64,000 bases of DNA from Clavibacter michiganensis (lineage in GTDB: Bacteria > Actinomycetota > Actinomycetes > Actinomycetales > Microbacteriaceae). The notes below the pieces were generated by a model. The model did not search any database and was not told the DNA's origin. It saw only the letters and a program-made list of their open reading frames with translations. A program made the position numbers and the translations under genes. The stretch lies in assembly GCF_016907085.1 (NCBI RefSeq), contig NZ_JAFBBJ010000001.1, positions 1,364,001 to 1,428,000 of the forward strand, in the 5' to 3' direction. The first letter of the stretch is position 1, and each line of letters opens with the position of its first letter. Shown in pieces: positions 18,851-27,214 of this stretch.

Positions 18851-19273
18851 GTGTCCGAGCCGAGCACACACGAGGAATTGATCTCCTCGATGGCGACCGT
18901 CTTCGACCTCATGGATGCCGCGACGCTCGACGCCTGGGAAGGCCTCACCGGCCTGCAGATCCAGCTGCTGCGCGTCGTCGCCACCGGGATGCAGGTGGAC
19001 CGCCAGTCGCTCTCCATGTGGACCCGCACCTCGCGCGCGGCCCTCGTGCCGAGCCTCGCGGCGCTGCTGCAGCGGCGGATCCTCGTGGAGGAGGCGGATG
19101 GGGAGGGGGCGCGCCTGGTCGTCGGGCCCGCCGGCCGGGAGCTCCTCGAGACGGTGATGCGCGCCCGCACCGGCTGGATCCGCGGGGCGTGCGCCTCCGT
19201 GCAGCCGCCCGTCGACGAGGGCGAGCTGCGGCGCGCGATCGGCGCTCTGCAGCGCATCGTCGACGGCGCCTGA
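18851..19273 (+). CDS. Small winged-helix-like (MarR-type) protein
   Basis: The 140-residue protein has a MarR-like layout. An N-terminal helix (HEELISSMATVFDLMDAATL) is followed by LTGLQIQLLRVVATGMQVDR, a recognition-helix-like segment (TRTSRAALVPSLAALLQRRI), a beta-wing (LVEEADGEGARLVVGPAGREL) and a C-terminal helix. It is likely a transcriptional regulator, but the match is loose. The start is GTG 18851 with AAGGAG 9 bases upstream. It precedes an APC permease gene by 73 bases; a regulatory link is only a guess. Confidence 0.6.
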   Translation: MSEPSTHEELISSMATVFDLMDAATLDAWEGLTGLQIQLLRVVATGMQVDRQSLSMWTRTSRAALVPSLAALLQRRILVEEADGEGARLVVGPAGRELLETVMRARTGWIRGACASVQPPVDEGELRRAIGALQRIVDGA

Positions 19274-19346
19274 CCCGGGGATACCACGCGACGCCGGCCG
19301 ATCCTGCCCCCTCGACCGCTCGCCACCGCGCCCCTAGTGTGGGGAA

Positions 19347-20813
19347 ATGGCGAATCCCATCGAGGCCCAGGCACCCCCGAGATCCGAGTTGAAGCGCTCC
19401 ATCACGGTCAAGCAGCTGTACTTCTACGTGGTCGGCGACGTCCTCGGATCCGGCATCTACGTGCTCGTCGGCCTCGTGGCCGCGGCCGTGGGCGGCGCGT
19501 TCTGGATGGCGTTCCTGGTGGGCGTCTCCATCGCGACCATCACGGGCCTCGCCTACGCGGAGCTCGTCACGAAGTACCCGCAGGCCGCCGGCGCCTCGCT
19601 CTACATCAACAAGGCGTTCCGCAGCCCGGTGCTCACGTTCTTCATCACCATCTGCATGCTCAGCGCCAACATGGCCGCCGTCGGATCCCTCGCGGCCGGC
19701 TTCGTGCGCTACCTCAGCGACCTGATCGGCCTCCCCGAGTCCGCGATCTGGGCGACCACCGGCATCGCGGTCGCGTTCGTCGCCGTCATCACGGCGATCA
19801 ACCTCATCGGCATCAGCGAGTCGGTCGTCGCGAACGTGATCATGACGTTCGTCGAGATCAGCGGCCTCATCATCGTCGTCGCCATCGGCGTGATCGCGCT
19901 GGTCGAGGGCGTGGGCGACCCCGCCGTGCTGCTGCAGTTCCAGGTCGAGGGCGGCCCCGGATCCGCGGTGCTGGCCGTGCTCGCCGGCGTCTCGCTCGCG
20001 TTCTTCGCCATGACCGGCTTCGAGAACGCGGCGAACGTGGCCGAGGAGACCATCGACCCGTCGCGCGCGTTCCCCCGCGCGCTCATCGGCGGCATGATGA
20101 CCGCCGGCGTCGTCTACGTGCTGGTCTCGATGGCCGCCGCCCTCGCCGTGCCGATCGACGCGCTGGCGGGCAACACGCTCCTCGAGGTCGTCCGCGCCGA
20201 CCTCTTCTTCATCCCGGCGGCCGTGATGCTCGTGATCTTCGGCCTCATCGCCATGGTCGCCATCAGCAACACCGCGCTCGTGACCGTGGTGGCGCAATCG
20301 CGGATCCTGTTCGGCATGGCGCGCGAGAACGTCGTCCCCGCGATCTTCGCCAAGGTGCACCCGGCCCGCCGCAGCCCCTACGTGGCGCTGATCTTCGGCG
20401 GCGCGGTGGTGGCCGGCCTCCTCATCATCGGCGCGGCGATCCGCTCCAGCCAGGCCGGCATCCCCGAAGACGAGCGGCTCGACATCGTCGACCGCCTCGC
20501 GACCATCACCGTCGTGTTCCTCCTCTTCATCTACGCGCTCGTGATCGTCGCGTGCCTGAAGCTGCGCGGCCACGACGAGCGCGACGACACGTACCGCGCG
20601 AACACGCCGCTGCTGATCGTCGGGATCCTCGGGAACGTCGCCGTGCTGATCTACACGCTCGTCGACGACCCCGGAGCGCTGTTCTGGGTCGGCGGGCTGC
20701 TCGCGCTGGGGCTCGTTCTCTACCTCGCGCAGCGCACGTTCGGCGCGAAGAAGCCGGACCTGGAAGCGGCGGCGGGCGTCGCCGCAGCCGGACCCACGGA
20801 CAGGGAGGTCTGA
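19347..20813 (+). CDS. APC-family amino-acid permease
   Basis: The 488-residue integral membrane transporter has about 12 hydrophobic segments. TM1 carries the unwound substrate-binding glycines (VVGDVLGSGIYVLVG) and TM2-3 the AELVTKYPQAAGASLYI segment of APC permeases. The central motif FAMTGFENAANVAEE occurs in the cationic-amino-acid and eukaryotic-like branch. The substrate is unknown. It is followed after 3 bases by a universal stress protein gene, an arrangement seen for several actinobacterial permeases. Confidence 0.88.
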   Translation: MANPIEAQAPPRSELKRSITVKQLYFYVVGDVLGSGIYVLVGLVAAAVGGAFWMAFLVGVSIATITGLAYAELVTKYPQAAGASLYINKAFRSPVLTFFITICMLSANMAAVGSLAAGFVRYLSDLIGLPESAIWATTGIAVAFVAVITAINLIGISESVVANVIMTFVEISGLIIVVAIGVIALVEGVGDPAVLLQFQVEGGPGSAVLAVLAGVSLAFFAMTGFENAANVAEETIDPSRAFPRALIGGMMTAGVVYVLVSMAAALAVPIDALAGNTLLEVVRADLFFIPAAVMLVIFGLIAMVAISNTALVTVVAQSRILFGMARENVVPAIFAKVHPARRSPYVALIFGGAVVAGLLIIGAAIRSSQAGIPEDERLDIVDRLATITVVFLLFIYALVIVACLKLRGHDERDDTYRANTPLLIVGILGNVAVLIYTLVDDPGALFWVGGLLALGLVLYLAQRTFGAKKPDLEAAAGVAAAGPTDREV

Positions 20814-20816
20814 CCC

Positions 20817-21272
20817 GTGCACGTCATCGTCACCACCGACGGATCCCAGGCATCGCTGCAGGCGGCCCGCCAGTTCCAGGTGATCGCGGACTCCCGCGAG
20901 ATCACCGAGGTCACCGTGCTCGCGGTCGTGAGCCCCTACGCGGCCGCGCCGTTCGCCAACGAGCTCGGCCCGCGCCGCGCGACCGGCCAGACCGAGCTCA
21001 GCTACCGCCGCGACGCCGAGGCAGCCGTCGACACGGTCGCGGCGGTCTTCGACGGCTGGGGCCCGACCATCCACCGCGACGTGCGCAGCGGCTCCCCCGC
21101 CACCGAGATCATCCGCGCCGCCGAGGACCTCTCCGCGGGCCTGATCTCGATGGCCGCCGGCAGCCGCGGCCTCACCGCGACGATCCTGCTCGGCAGCACG
21201 GCCTCGCGCGTGCAGCACTCGGCGCCGTGCCCGGTGCTGATCTGCCGGCCGACGGTGCGCGGGCGGGGGTAG
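20817..21272 (+). CDS. Universal stress protein (UspA-like)
   Basis: The 151-residue single-domain protein has the Usp fold: VIVTTDGSQASLQAA with the ATP-contacting aspartate at the first strand end, then the ATP-binding signature GSRGLTATILLGSTASRV (G-2X-G-9X-G-S/T). It ends in HSAPCPVLIC. It probably binds ATP and modulates the co-transcribed permease or a stress response. The start is GTG 20817, 3 bases after the permease stop. Confidence 0.9.
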   Translation: MHVIVTTDGSQASLQAARQFQVIADSREITEVTVLAVVSPYAAAPFANELGPRRATGQTELSYRRDAEAAVDTVAAVFDGWGPTIHRDVRSGSPATEIIRAAEDLSAGLISMAAGSRGLTATILLGSTASRVQHSAPCPVLICRPTVRGRG

Positions 21273-21324
21273 CGGCATGGCGGACGGTAGGTGACGCGAA
21301 CCGACGGACGCCGGTGCATCTGAA

Positions 21325-22329
21325 TCAGGCGGCGAGGATCTTGTTCGACTTGCTTCGATTGCACTTCCAGCAGAGGGTCTGGAGATTGTCGTGCGTGGAC
21401 AGTCCGCCCTTGGACACGGGCACGATGTGGTCCACCTCAAGGAGCAGATGGGGCTCATCCACGACGGAGACCGAGCAGAAGCGGCAGGCGTGGCCATCGC
21501 GAGCCTTGATGAATTGACGTAGGCGGGCTGTCATCAGTGCACGCTGCCCTGCCGCGCTCTTGTCGAATCGGATCTTGCCGGCCAGCACATCGACGAGTTC
21601 GTCGATCGTCTCGTTGTTCAGCTTGATCGACGTCCTCTGCGAGCTGTTGCCACCTGCGCTCACGTACTCGAAGACATAGACCGGGTAGGGAATCACGATC
21701 CGCTTGACCTCGTAGCCGACCTGATTGCGGAACTCCTCCTCGTAGTGCTTCAGGATGAACGCCGGCGGGCGGATCGACTCGACGATGGCCGTCTCACGCT
21801 GGCGAAGGTTGCCGACCGCGTCCTCGAGACGCGCGATGTCCTCGCCCAGCGTCTCCACTTGCGTGAGCCGTGTCTCTGTCGCGGCGATGTTGAAGTACTT
21901 CATCAAGTACTTCAGCGGGTCGCCGCTGGCCGAACGGACCACCTGCAGGGAGCAGTTGTGCACGTTCGGATCCTCGAAGGACGCCTCGTTGCGATCCCGC
22001 CGATGCTTGTGATTGCTCGTGTTCTGGAAGGTGGCGAGGTGAGCATGAGTGCCCGTCTCAGCGACGGCGAGCTGGAACGAATCGCGCTCTCGGATCTCCG
22101 CGATGTACTCGGCCAGTTCGTTGTGCTCATCGACGAAGGCGGCGAGTTCGCGCTTCTGCGCGAGGAAGACCTCGCCCTTGAAGTAACGGTTCTTGCGGAC
22201 GTTGCGCACGATCTTCGGGACGATGATGATGGCGAGGATCAGACCGACGACGGTCAGCGATATCTGCCAGTACGTGAAGATGAGGCTGATCAGGAAGATG
22301 ATCAGGACCAACGCGATGATGTAGGGCAA
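21325..22329 (-). CDS. Membrane-anchored HNH endonuclease-like protein
   Basis: The 334-residue protein has two N-terminal transmembrane helices (IIALVLIIFLISLIFTYW and SLTVVGLILAIIIVPKIV). A basic stretch and a long soluble middle region with coiled-coil character around LTQVETLGEDIARLEDAVG follow. A C-terminal HNH domain (about residues 270-330) has paired cysteines CRFC, the motif LEVDHIVPVSKGGLSTHDNL and CWKC. Putting an HNH nuclease on the membrane is unusual and suggests a role against incoming DNA. The start is TTG 22329. The gene has clearly lower GC than its neighbours and no partner gene, which points to recent acquisition. Confidence 0.75.
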   Translation of the reverse strand: MPYIIALVLIIFLISLIFTYWQISLTVVGLILAIIIVPKIVRNVRKNRYFKGEVFLAQKRELAAFVDEHNELAEYIAEIRERDSFQLAVAETGTHAHLATFQNTSNHKHRRDRNEASFEDPNVHNCSLQVVRSASGDPLKYLMKYFNIAATETRLTQVETLGEDIARLEDAVGNLRQRETAIVESIRPPAFILKHYEEEFRNQVGYEVKRIVIPYPVYVFEYVSAGGNSSQRTSIKLNNETIDELVDVLAGKIRFDKSAAGQRALMTARLRQFIKARDGHACRFCSVSVVDEPHLLLEVDHIVPVSKGGLSTHDNLQTLCWKCNRSKSNKILAA

Positions 22330-22531
22330 GGGCCAGTCCTATCGGGGAGCTCGGGTCTCGACGAGGAGACGTGCGCCGTCATCTCTGGGCGGGAGACGAC
22401 AGCGAAGAGGTGCCAGGCAGGAGGCGCGCCGACACTGCGACGAAACGCTACGAGACCTCGGCGCGCACGCCTAGGCCCCCTTTGTCGGGCCACCCACGTC
22501 TCCCCATGACGAGGAGGGCGGGTGATCCCCG

Positions 22532-23119
22532 TCAGCTGGCGACGGTCGCGATCAACTCCGTGAGCGTCCCCGCATCCACCACCCCGAGGATCCGCGCGCT
22601 GACCCGACCCTCGGGGTCGAGCACGAGCGTCGACGGGGTCGTGTTCGGCGCGGTGCGAGCCGCGAAGGCGAGCTGCACCGCGCTGTCCTGGCCGTCGAGG
22701 ACGTTCGCGTAGGGGATGTCGAAGGTGCGGACGAAGGCGTCGACGCTCGCCGCCGAGTTCCTCGTGTTGACGCCGAGGAATGTCGCCGTGTCCGCGGTCG
22801 CGGCGCTGACCTGGCGCAGGTCGGCCGCCTCGACACGGCACGGGCCGCACTCGGCGTACCAGAAGTTGACCACGAGGACCTTCCCGCGGAACTGCTCGGC
22901 CGTCACCGTCGCACCGGTCGGGTCCTCCGCGGTGAAGGAGACCGGCTCGCCGCGGTCGTCCGCCGCGAACTCCGTGACCCGGCCATCGCCGGAGACGGTC
23001 CCGTTCCCGGCGCCATCGCCCGATCGGAAGTCGCTCGCGAGCTGATCCGTCGCCGTGCAGCCGCCGAGGGCCAGCGCGGCCGCGAGCACGAGGGCTGCGG
23101 CGGCGGTTCGGCGGATCAC
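22532..23119 (-). CDS. TlpA/ResA-like thiol-disulfide oxidoreductase lipoprotein
   Basis: The 195-residue lipoprotein has a signal peptide with lipobox ALGGC (Cys20). The thioredoxin-like domain holds the redox motif CGPC in NFWYAECGPCRVEAADL and a cis-proline region TAPNTTPSTLVLDPEGRV, typical of TlpA/ResA proteins that act on the outer membrane face, for example in cytochrome c maturation. The start is GTG 23119 (MIRRTAAAALVL); a nearby ATG out of frame terminates after three codons. No ccs/ccd genes are adjacent. Confidence 0.88.
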   Translation of the reverse strand: MIRRTAAAALVLAAALALGGCTATDQLASDFRSGDGAGNGTVSGDGRVTEFAADDRGEPVSFTAEDPTGATVTAEQFRGKVLVVNFWYAECGPCRVEAADLRQVSAATADTATFLGVNTRNSAASVDAFVRTFDIPYANVLDGQDSAVQLAFAARTAPNTTPSTLVLDPEGRVSARILGVVDAGTLTELIATVAS

Positions 23120-23307
23120 CCCGTCATGCTACGGCCGGTGCGACCGCCCGCCCGCCCGCCGCCGCCGCCGCAATGTAAAGCCCATGTGAACACTTCGCGG
23201 AAGCTCTCGTCCCCTGCGTATCGTGCTCAGCACCTCCCGGCCCGACGCGTCGCCGGTCGAGCGGGAGGATCCCCCACCCGCGAACGCCGACCCGCCCGGA
23301 GGCTTCC

Positions 23308-24720
23308 ATGGCATCCGCCCCCCAGCTGCACAAGAGCCTCACGCAGAGGCAGCTCACCATGATCGCGATCGGCGGCGTCATCGGCGCCGGCCTGTTCGTG
23401 GGCTCCGGGGTGGTGATCAACGGCGCGGGCCCGGGCGCGTTCCTCACGTACGCGATCTCCGGCGTGCTGATCATCCTGGTGATGCGCATGCTCGGCGAGA
23501 TGGCGACCGCGAATCCCAGCACCGGATCCTTCGCCGACTACGCCCGGCACGCCCTCGGCGGCTGGGCCGGGTTCTCGATGGGCTGGCTCTACTGGTACTT
23601 CTGGGTCATCGTCGTGGGATTCGAGGCGGTCGCCGGCGCGAAGGCCCTCACCTACTGGTTCGACGCGCCGCTCTGGCTCCTCTCCCTCGGACTCATGGCG
23701 CTGATGACCGCCACCAACCTCATCTCCGTCGGCGCGTTCGGCGAGTTCGAGTACTGGTTCGCGGGTATCAAGGTGGCCGCGATCATCCTGTTCCTCGGCC
23801 TCGGCAGCCTCTACGTCCTCGGCATCTGGCCGGGCCGCTCGCTTGACTTCTCGAACCTCGTCGCCAACGGCGGCTTCTTCCCGAACGGCGTCGGCGCGAT
23901 CTTCTCCTCCGTCGTCGTCGTGATCTTCTCCATGGTCGGCGCGGAGATCGCCACCATCGCGGCCGCCGAGTCGAAGGACCCCGCGAAGGCCATCCGGAAG
24001 TCCACCAACTCCGTGATCCTCCGCATCTCCCTCTTCTTCGTCGGCTCGCTCTTCCTGCTCGCCGTGATCCTCCCCTGGGATTCCACGGAGCTCGGCGCCA
24101 GCCCGTTCGTGAGCGCGTTCGACCGGATGGGGATCCCCTTCGCGGGCGACGTGATGAACGCGGTCGTCCTCACCGCCGTGCTCTCGTGCCTCAACTCCGG
24201 CCTCTACACGGCGAGCCGCATGCTGTTCGTGCTCGCGGCCCGGCGGGAGGCGCCCGCGCGGCTCGTGCAGGTGACGTCGCGGGGCGTGCCGCGCGCGGCG
24301 ATCCTGCTCTCGTCGGTCGTCGGCTTCCTCTGCGTGATCGCGGCGGCCGTCTCCCCCGACACCGTCTTCCTGTTCCTGCTCAACTCCTCGGGCGCGATCA
24401 TCCTGTTCGTCTACCTGCTGATCGCGATCTCGCAGATCGTCCTCCGCCGCCGCAGCGGATCCGCGGGCCTGCCGGTGAAGATGTGGCTGTTCCCGGGCCT
24501 CTCGATCGTCACGGTCGTCGGGATCCTCGCGGTGCTCGCGCAGATGGCGCTGGACCCCGAGATCCGCCCGCAGCTCGTGCTGAGCCTCGTGGCGTGGGCG
24601 GTCGTGCTGGTGCTCTACGTCGTCACGAAGGCGCGGGGTGGGTCGGTGGATCCGGCGGCGGCGGTCGATGCGGAGGAGGCGGCCACCGCGCCCGCGGTGC
24701 CGGTGCCCGACGCCCGGTGA
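23308..24720 (+). CDS. Amino-acid permease of the AAT (GabP/AroP/ProY-like) type
   Basis: The 470-residue protein has 12 predicted membrane spans. It opens with KSLTQRQLTMIAIGGVIGAG and LFVGSG, the diagnostic start of the AAT group of proton-coupled amino-acid permeases. TM2-3 give MRMLGEMATANPSTGSFADY. TM6 contains FSMVGAEIATIAAAESKDP, and CLNSGLYTASRMLF follows. The substrate could be GABA, aromatic or neutral amino acids. ATG 23308 has GGAGG 6 bases upstream. It is monocistronic. Confidence 0.9.
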   Translation: MASAPQLHKSLTQRQLTMIAIGGVIGAGLFVGSGVVINGAGPGAFLTYAISGVLIILVMRMLGEMATANPSTGSFADYARHALGGWAGFSMGWLYWYFWVIVVGFEAVAGAKALTYWFDAPLWLLSLGLMALMTATNLISVGAFGEFEYWFAGIKVAAIILFLGLGSLYVLGIWPGRSLDFSNLVANGGFFPNGVGAIFSSVVVVIFSMVGAEIATIAAAESKDPAKAIRKSTNSVILRISLFFVGSLFLLAVILPWDSTELGASPFVSAFDRMGIPFAGDVMNAVVLTAVLSCLNSGLYTASRMLFVLAARREAPARLVQVTSRGVPRAAILLSSVVGFLCVIAAAVSPDTVFLFLLNSSGAIILFVYLLIAISQIVLRRRSGSAGLPVKMWLFPGLSIVTVVGILAVLAQMALDPEIRPQLVLSLVAWAVVLVLYVVTKARGGSVDPAAAVDAEEAATAPAVPVPDAR

Positions 24721-24770
24721 AGGCGACGGCCGGCCGGTGACCGCCGAGGCCAGCTGATTAGGCTGGCCGC

Positions 24771-25463
24771 ATGGCGACAGTGATCCTCGTGCGGCACGGA
24801 CGGACGACAGCGAACGCGACCGGGATCCTGGCGGGGCGCACCCCCGGCGTCGACCTCGACGACACAGGACGCGACCAGGCCGACCGCGCCGGCGACCGGC
24901 TCGCCGCTGTCCCGCTGGCGGCCGTCGTGTCCAGCCCGCTGCAGCGCTGCTGGGAGACCGCGCAGCGGATCCTCGAGCGGCAGCCGGCGAAGCCCGCCCA
25001 GCCCGTCGACCCCGACCTCACGGAGTGCGACTACGGCGACTGGCAGGGCCGCCCCCTCAGCGAGCTCGCCACCGAGGACCTCTGGAAGACGGTCCAGGCG
25101 CACCCGTCCGCCGTCGTCTTCCCCGGCGGGGAGTCCATGGCCGGGATGCAGGCGCGCGCGGTCGCCGCGATCCGCCGGCACGACGCCGCCATCGAGGCCG
25201 AACATGGGCCGGGCGCCGTGTGGGTCGCGGTGAGCCACGGCGACGTCATCAAGTCGATCCTCGCCGACGCGTACGGCATGCACCTCGACCTGTTCCAGCG
25301 CATCGACGTGGGCCCCGCGTCCCTCTCGATCGTGCGCTACGGTGCGGGCCGCCCCACCGTGCACGCGACCAACACCGACGCGGGCGACCTCTCCTGGCTG
25401 GCCGCGAGCGTCGGATCCGGCGATGCGCCGGTCGGCGGCGGCGCCGGGCACAGCACGCCGTGA
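24771..25463 (+). CDS. Histidine phosphatase family protein (MSMEG_4193-type)
   Basis: The 230-residue phosphoglycerate-mutase-like phosphatase has the catalytic motif VRHGRTTANATG, with the phospho-histidine in RHG. It continues with SSPLQRCWETAQ, TECDYGDWQGRPL and the second catalytic histidine in WVAVSHGDVIKSI. It begins a conserved actinobacterial operon with the DUF3090 and SCO1664-type genes. In Mycobacterium the same order (Rv2135c, Rv2134c, Rv2133c) leads on to mshC. The physiological substrate is unknown. Confidence 0.9.
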   Translation: MATVILVRHGRTTANATGILAGRTPGVDLDDTGRDQADRAGDRLAAVPLAAVVSSPLQRCWETAQRILERQPAKPAQPVDPDLTECDYGDWQGRPLSELATEDLWKTVQAHPSAVVFPGGESMAGMQARAVAAIRRHDAAIEAEHGPGAVWVAVSHGDVIKSILADAYGMHLDLFQRIDVGPASLSIVRYGAGRPTVHATNTDAGDLSWLAASVGSGDAPVGGGAGHSTP

Positions 25464-25486
25464 TCCCCCGCGCATAGAGTGGACGC

Positions 25487-26050
25487 ATGCCCACACGAGC
25501 CCTCGAATTCGACTGGCCCGACCGGGCCGTGGTCGGCACCATCGGCCTCCCGGGCGCGCGCACGTTCTACTTCCAGGTGCGCTCCGGCCCGCAGCTGGTG
25601 ACCATCGCCCTCGAGAAGCAGCAGTCCGCGCTGCTCGCCGAGAAGATCGACGAGATCCTCGACCAGCTCGTCACCGTCGAGGGCAACCCGTTCAGCATCC
25701 CCGAGAGCACGCCCCCGGAGCTCGTCGACAACGACCCGCTCGAGGACGTCGTCGAGCGCTGGCGCACCGGCGCGATGGGCCTCGGCTGGGATCCGACGAC
25801 GGCCCAGGTGGTCATCGAGGCGTACCCGCTCGCGGAGGACGACGACAGCGACGACTTCGACCTGCCGAGCGTCGACGACGACGTGGACGTGGACGACACC
25901 GAGATGCTCGTGGTGCGGATGCCCGTCGGCGCAGCTCGCGCGTTCGCGAAGCGCACCCACGAGGTCGTGGGCGCCGGCCGTCCCATCTGCGCGCTGTGCG
26001 GCTACCCCATCGACCCCGACGGGCACATCCACACCTTCCCCGACGAATGA
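25487..26050 (+). CDS. DUF3090-family protein
   Basis: The 187-residue protein matches DUF3090 throughout: LEFDWPDRAVVGTIGLPGAR, TFYFQVRSG, an acidic central region (EDDDSDDFDLPSVDDDVDVD) and a C-terminal zinc-site-like end, CALCGYPIDPDGHIHTFP. The family is nearly restricted to Actinobacteria and has no established function. It lies 23 bases after the phosphatase gene and overlaps the SCO1664-type gene by 4 bases. Confidence 0.9.
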   Translation: MPTRALEFDWPDRAVVGTIGLPGARTFYFQVRSGPQLVTIALEKQQSALLAEKIDEILDQLVTVEGNPFSIPESTPPELVDNDPLEDVVERWRTGAMGLGWDPTTAQVVIEAYPLAEDDDSDDFDLPSVDDDVDVDDTEMLVVRMPVGAARAFAKRTHEVVGAGRPICALCGYPIDPDGHIHTFPDE

Positions 26051-26817
26051 TGTCGGAGACGGACCCGCTGGACGGCGAGCTGATCGTCACCGGCCGCATC
26101 CGCACCGCGTCGAACGCGACCTTCCTCGGGACGATCGGCGACGTGGCCGTCGTCTACAAGCCCATCCGCGGCGAGAACCCGCTGTGGGACTTCCCCGACG
26201 CGGTGCTCGCGCATCGCGAGGTCGCCGCCTACCTTGTGTCCGAGGCGCTCGGCTGGGGCGTCGTGCCGCGCACGTGGCTCCGCGATGGCCCGGCGGGCGA
26301 GGGCATGGTGCAGCTCTGGCAGGACGAGGATCCCGACCAGGACGCCGTGGACCTGATCCCCGCTGCCGAGATCCCGGAGACCGGCTACCGGACGATCCTC
26401 GGCGGCGAGGACGAGGAGGGCAACACCGTCGCCCTCATCCACGAGGACACCCCGGCGCTGCGCCGCATGGCCGTCTTCGACGTGATCGTGAACAACGCCG
26501 ACCGCAAGGGCTTCCACGTGCTCGCCATGCCGGACGGCCACCGCTTCGGCATCGACCACGGCCTCACCTTCCACGCGCAGCACAAGCTGCGGACTGTGCT
26601 GTGGGGGTGGGTGGGGGATCCGCTGACCGCGGATGAGCTCGAGGGCGTGGATCGGGTGCTCGCGGGGCTGGATGGGGAGCTGGGGCGGGAGCTGGCTGGG
26701 CTGCTGACGGTGGAGGAGGTCGAGGCGTTGGCGGAGCGGTGCGCGCGGTTGCGTGCGGCGGCGAAGTTTCCGGCCCCCCTAGGGGAGGCCTCGGCCGTCC
26801 CCTGGCCACTATTCTGA
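26047..26817 (+). CDS. SCO1664-family protein
   Basis: The 256-residue protein belongs to the conserved actinobacterial SCO1664 family, distantly like phosphatidylinositol 3/4-kinase or HipA-like folds. Segments are GDVAVVYKPIRGENPLWDFP, RTWLRDGPAGEGMVQLWQDE, FDVIVNNADRKGFHVLAMPD and GIDHGLTFH; the DxxxNNADRK and GIDHG elements resemble a kinase catalytic loop and metal site. ATG 26047 overlaps the DUF3090 stop. The C-terminus ending in PWPLF is the family's normal end, so the gene looks intact although the island begins at its stop codon. Confidence 0.88.
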   Translation: MMSETDPLDGELIVTGRIRTASNATFLGTIGDVAVVYKPIRGENPLWDFPDAVLAHREVAAYLVSEALGWGVVPRTWLRDGPAGEGMVQLWQDEDPDQDAVDLIPAAEIPETGYRTILGGEDEEGNTVALIHEDTPALRRMAVFDVIVNNADRKGFHVLAMPDGHRFGIDHGLTFHAQHKLRTVLWGWVGDPLTADELEGVDRVLAGLDGELGRELAGLLTVEEVEALAERCARLRAAAKFPAPLGEASAVPWPLF

Positions 26818-26824
26818 GCTCCGG
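26809..26824. repeat. Left imperfect repeat at island boundary (att-like candidate)
   Basis: CTATTCTGAGCTCCGG, spanning the stop codon of the SCO1664-type gene, matches CTATTCTCAGTACCGG at 32245-32260 at 13 of 16 positions. The pair brackets most of the AT-rich region. No integrase is present, so attachment-site status is speculative. Confidence 0.35.
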
Positions 26825-27214
26825 TCCACGTCGCTCACCACCCCACGAAGCTGGGTCGTAGCTCTACTCGGCAGCAGGACCGCTCCGGCCCTAGGTATCC
26901 GGCACCAAGCGCGCCGGCAAGCTACAAAGCCGAGATCGTACTCACCTCAAGGACTCACGTGGTGACTGCTCGCCCTTCCAGTCGGTAGGCGCCCCATGCT
27001 CATAGTCGCCCCATGTGGCTCAGTTAGACGCGATGTGGCAACACAGGTGGGCTCTGGAAGAGCATACAGAGTACGATCTAGTCAACTTCACGAGGCACAT
27101 GTCTCAAGGCACCCACAGGGAAATCTTCCGGCGATGACCAATGCCAGGCGTTACTTCTACGAGCAATCCTGAGATCTATACTCCGCCACGAGTGACGCCC
27201 GAACAGGACACATA
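26818..27214. other. 397-base non-coding left part of the island
   Basis: No supportable gene lies here. A minus-strand frame at 27078-27299 runs into the methylase gene and has no ribosome-binding site. The stretch holds a short repeated CGCCCCATG (around 26990 and 27008) and the promoter candidate for the methylase gene. It may contain degraded sequence or an unrecognised RNA. Confidence 0.5.
27177..27182 (+). promoter_or_regulatory. Candidate -10 of the island operon
   Basis: TATACT lies 33 bases before the methylase ATG, with TTACTT (27151-27156) as a poorly spaced -35 candidate. The expected start point near 27189 gives a short leader containing AGGA. Confidence 0.4.

Noticed and set aside
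19347..24720. The two amino-acid permeases as a recent duplication
   Set aside because: They belong to different APC branches with little similarity beyond shared fold motifs.
26818..27214. Possible tRNA or tRNA fragment at the island's left edge
   Set aside because: I looked for a T-loop and cloverleaf on both strands and found none, so tRNA-targeted integration is not supported.
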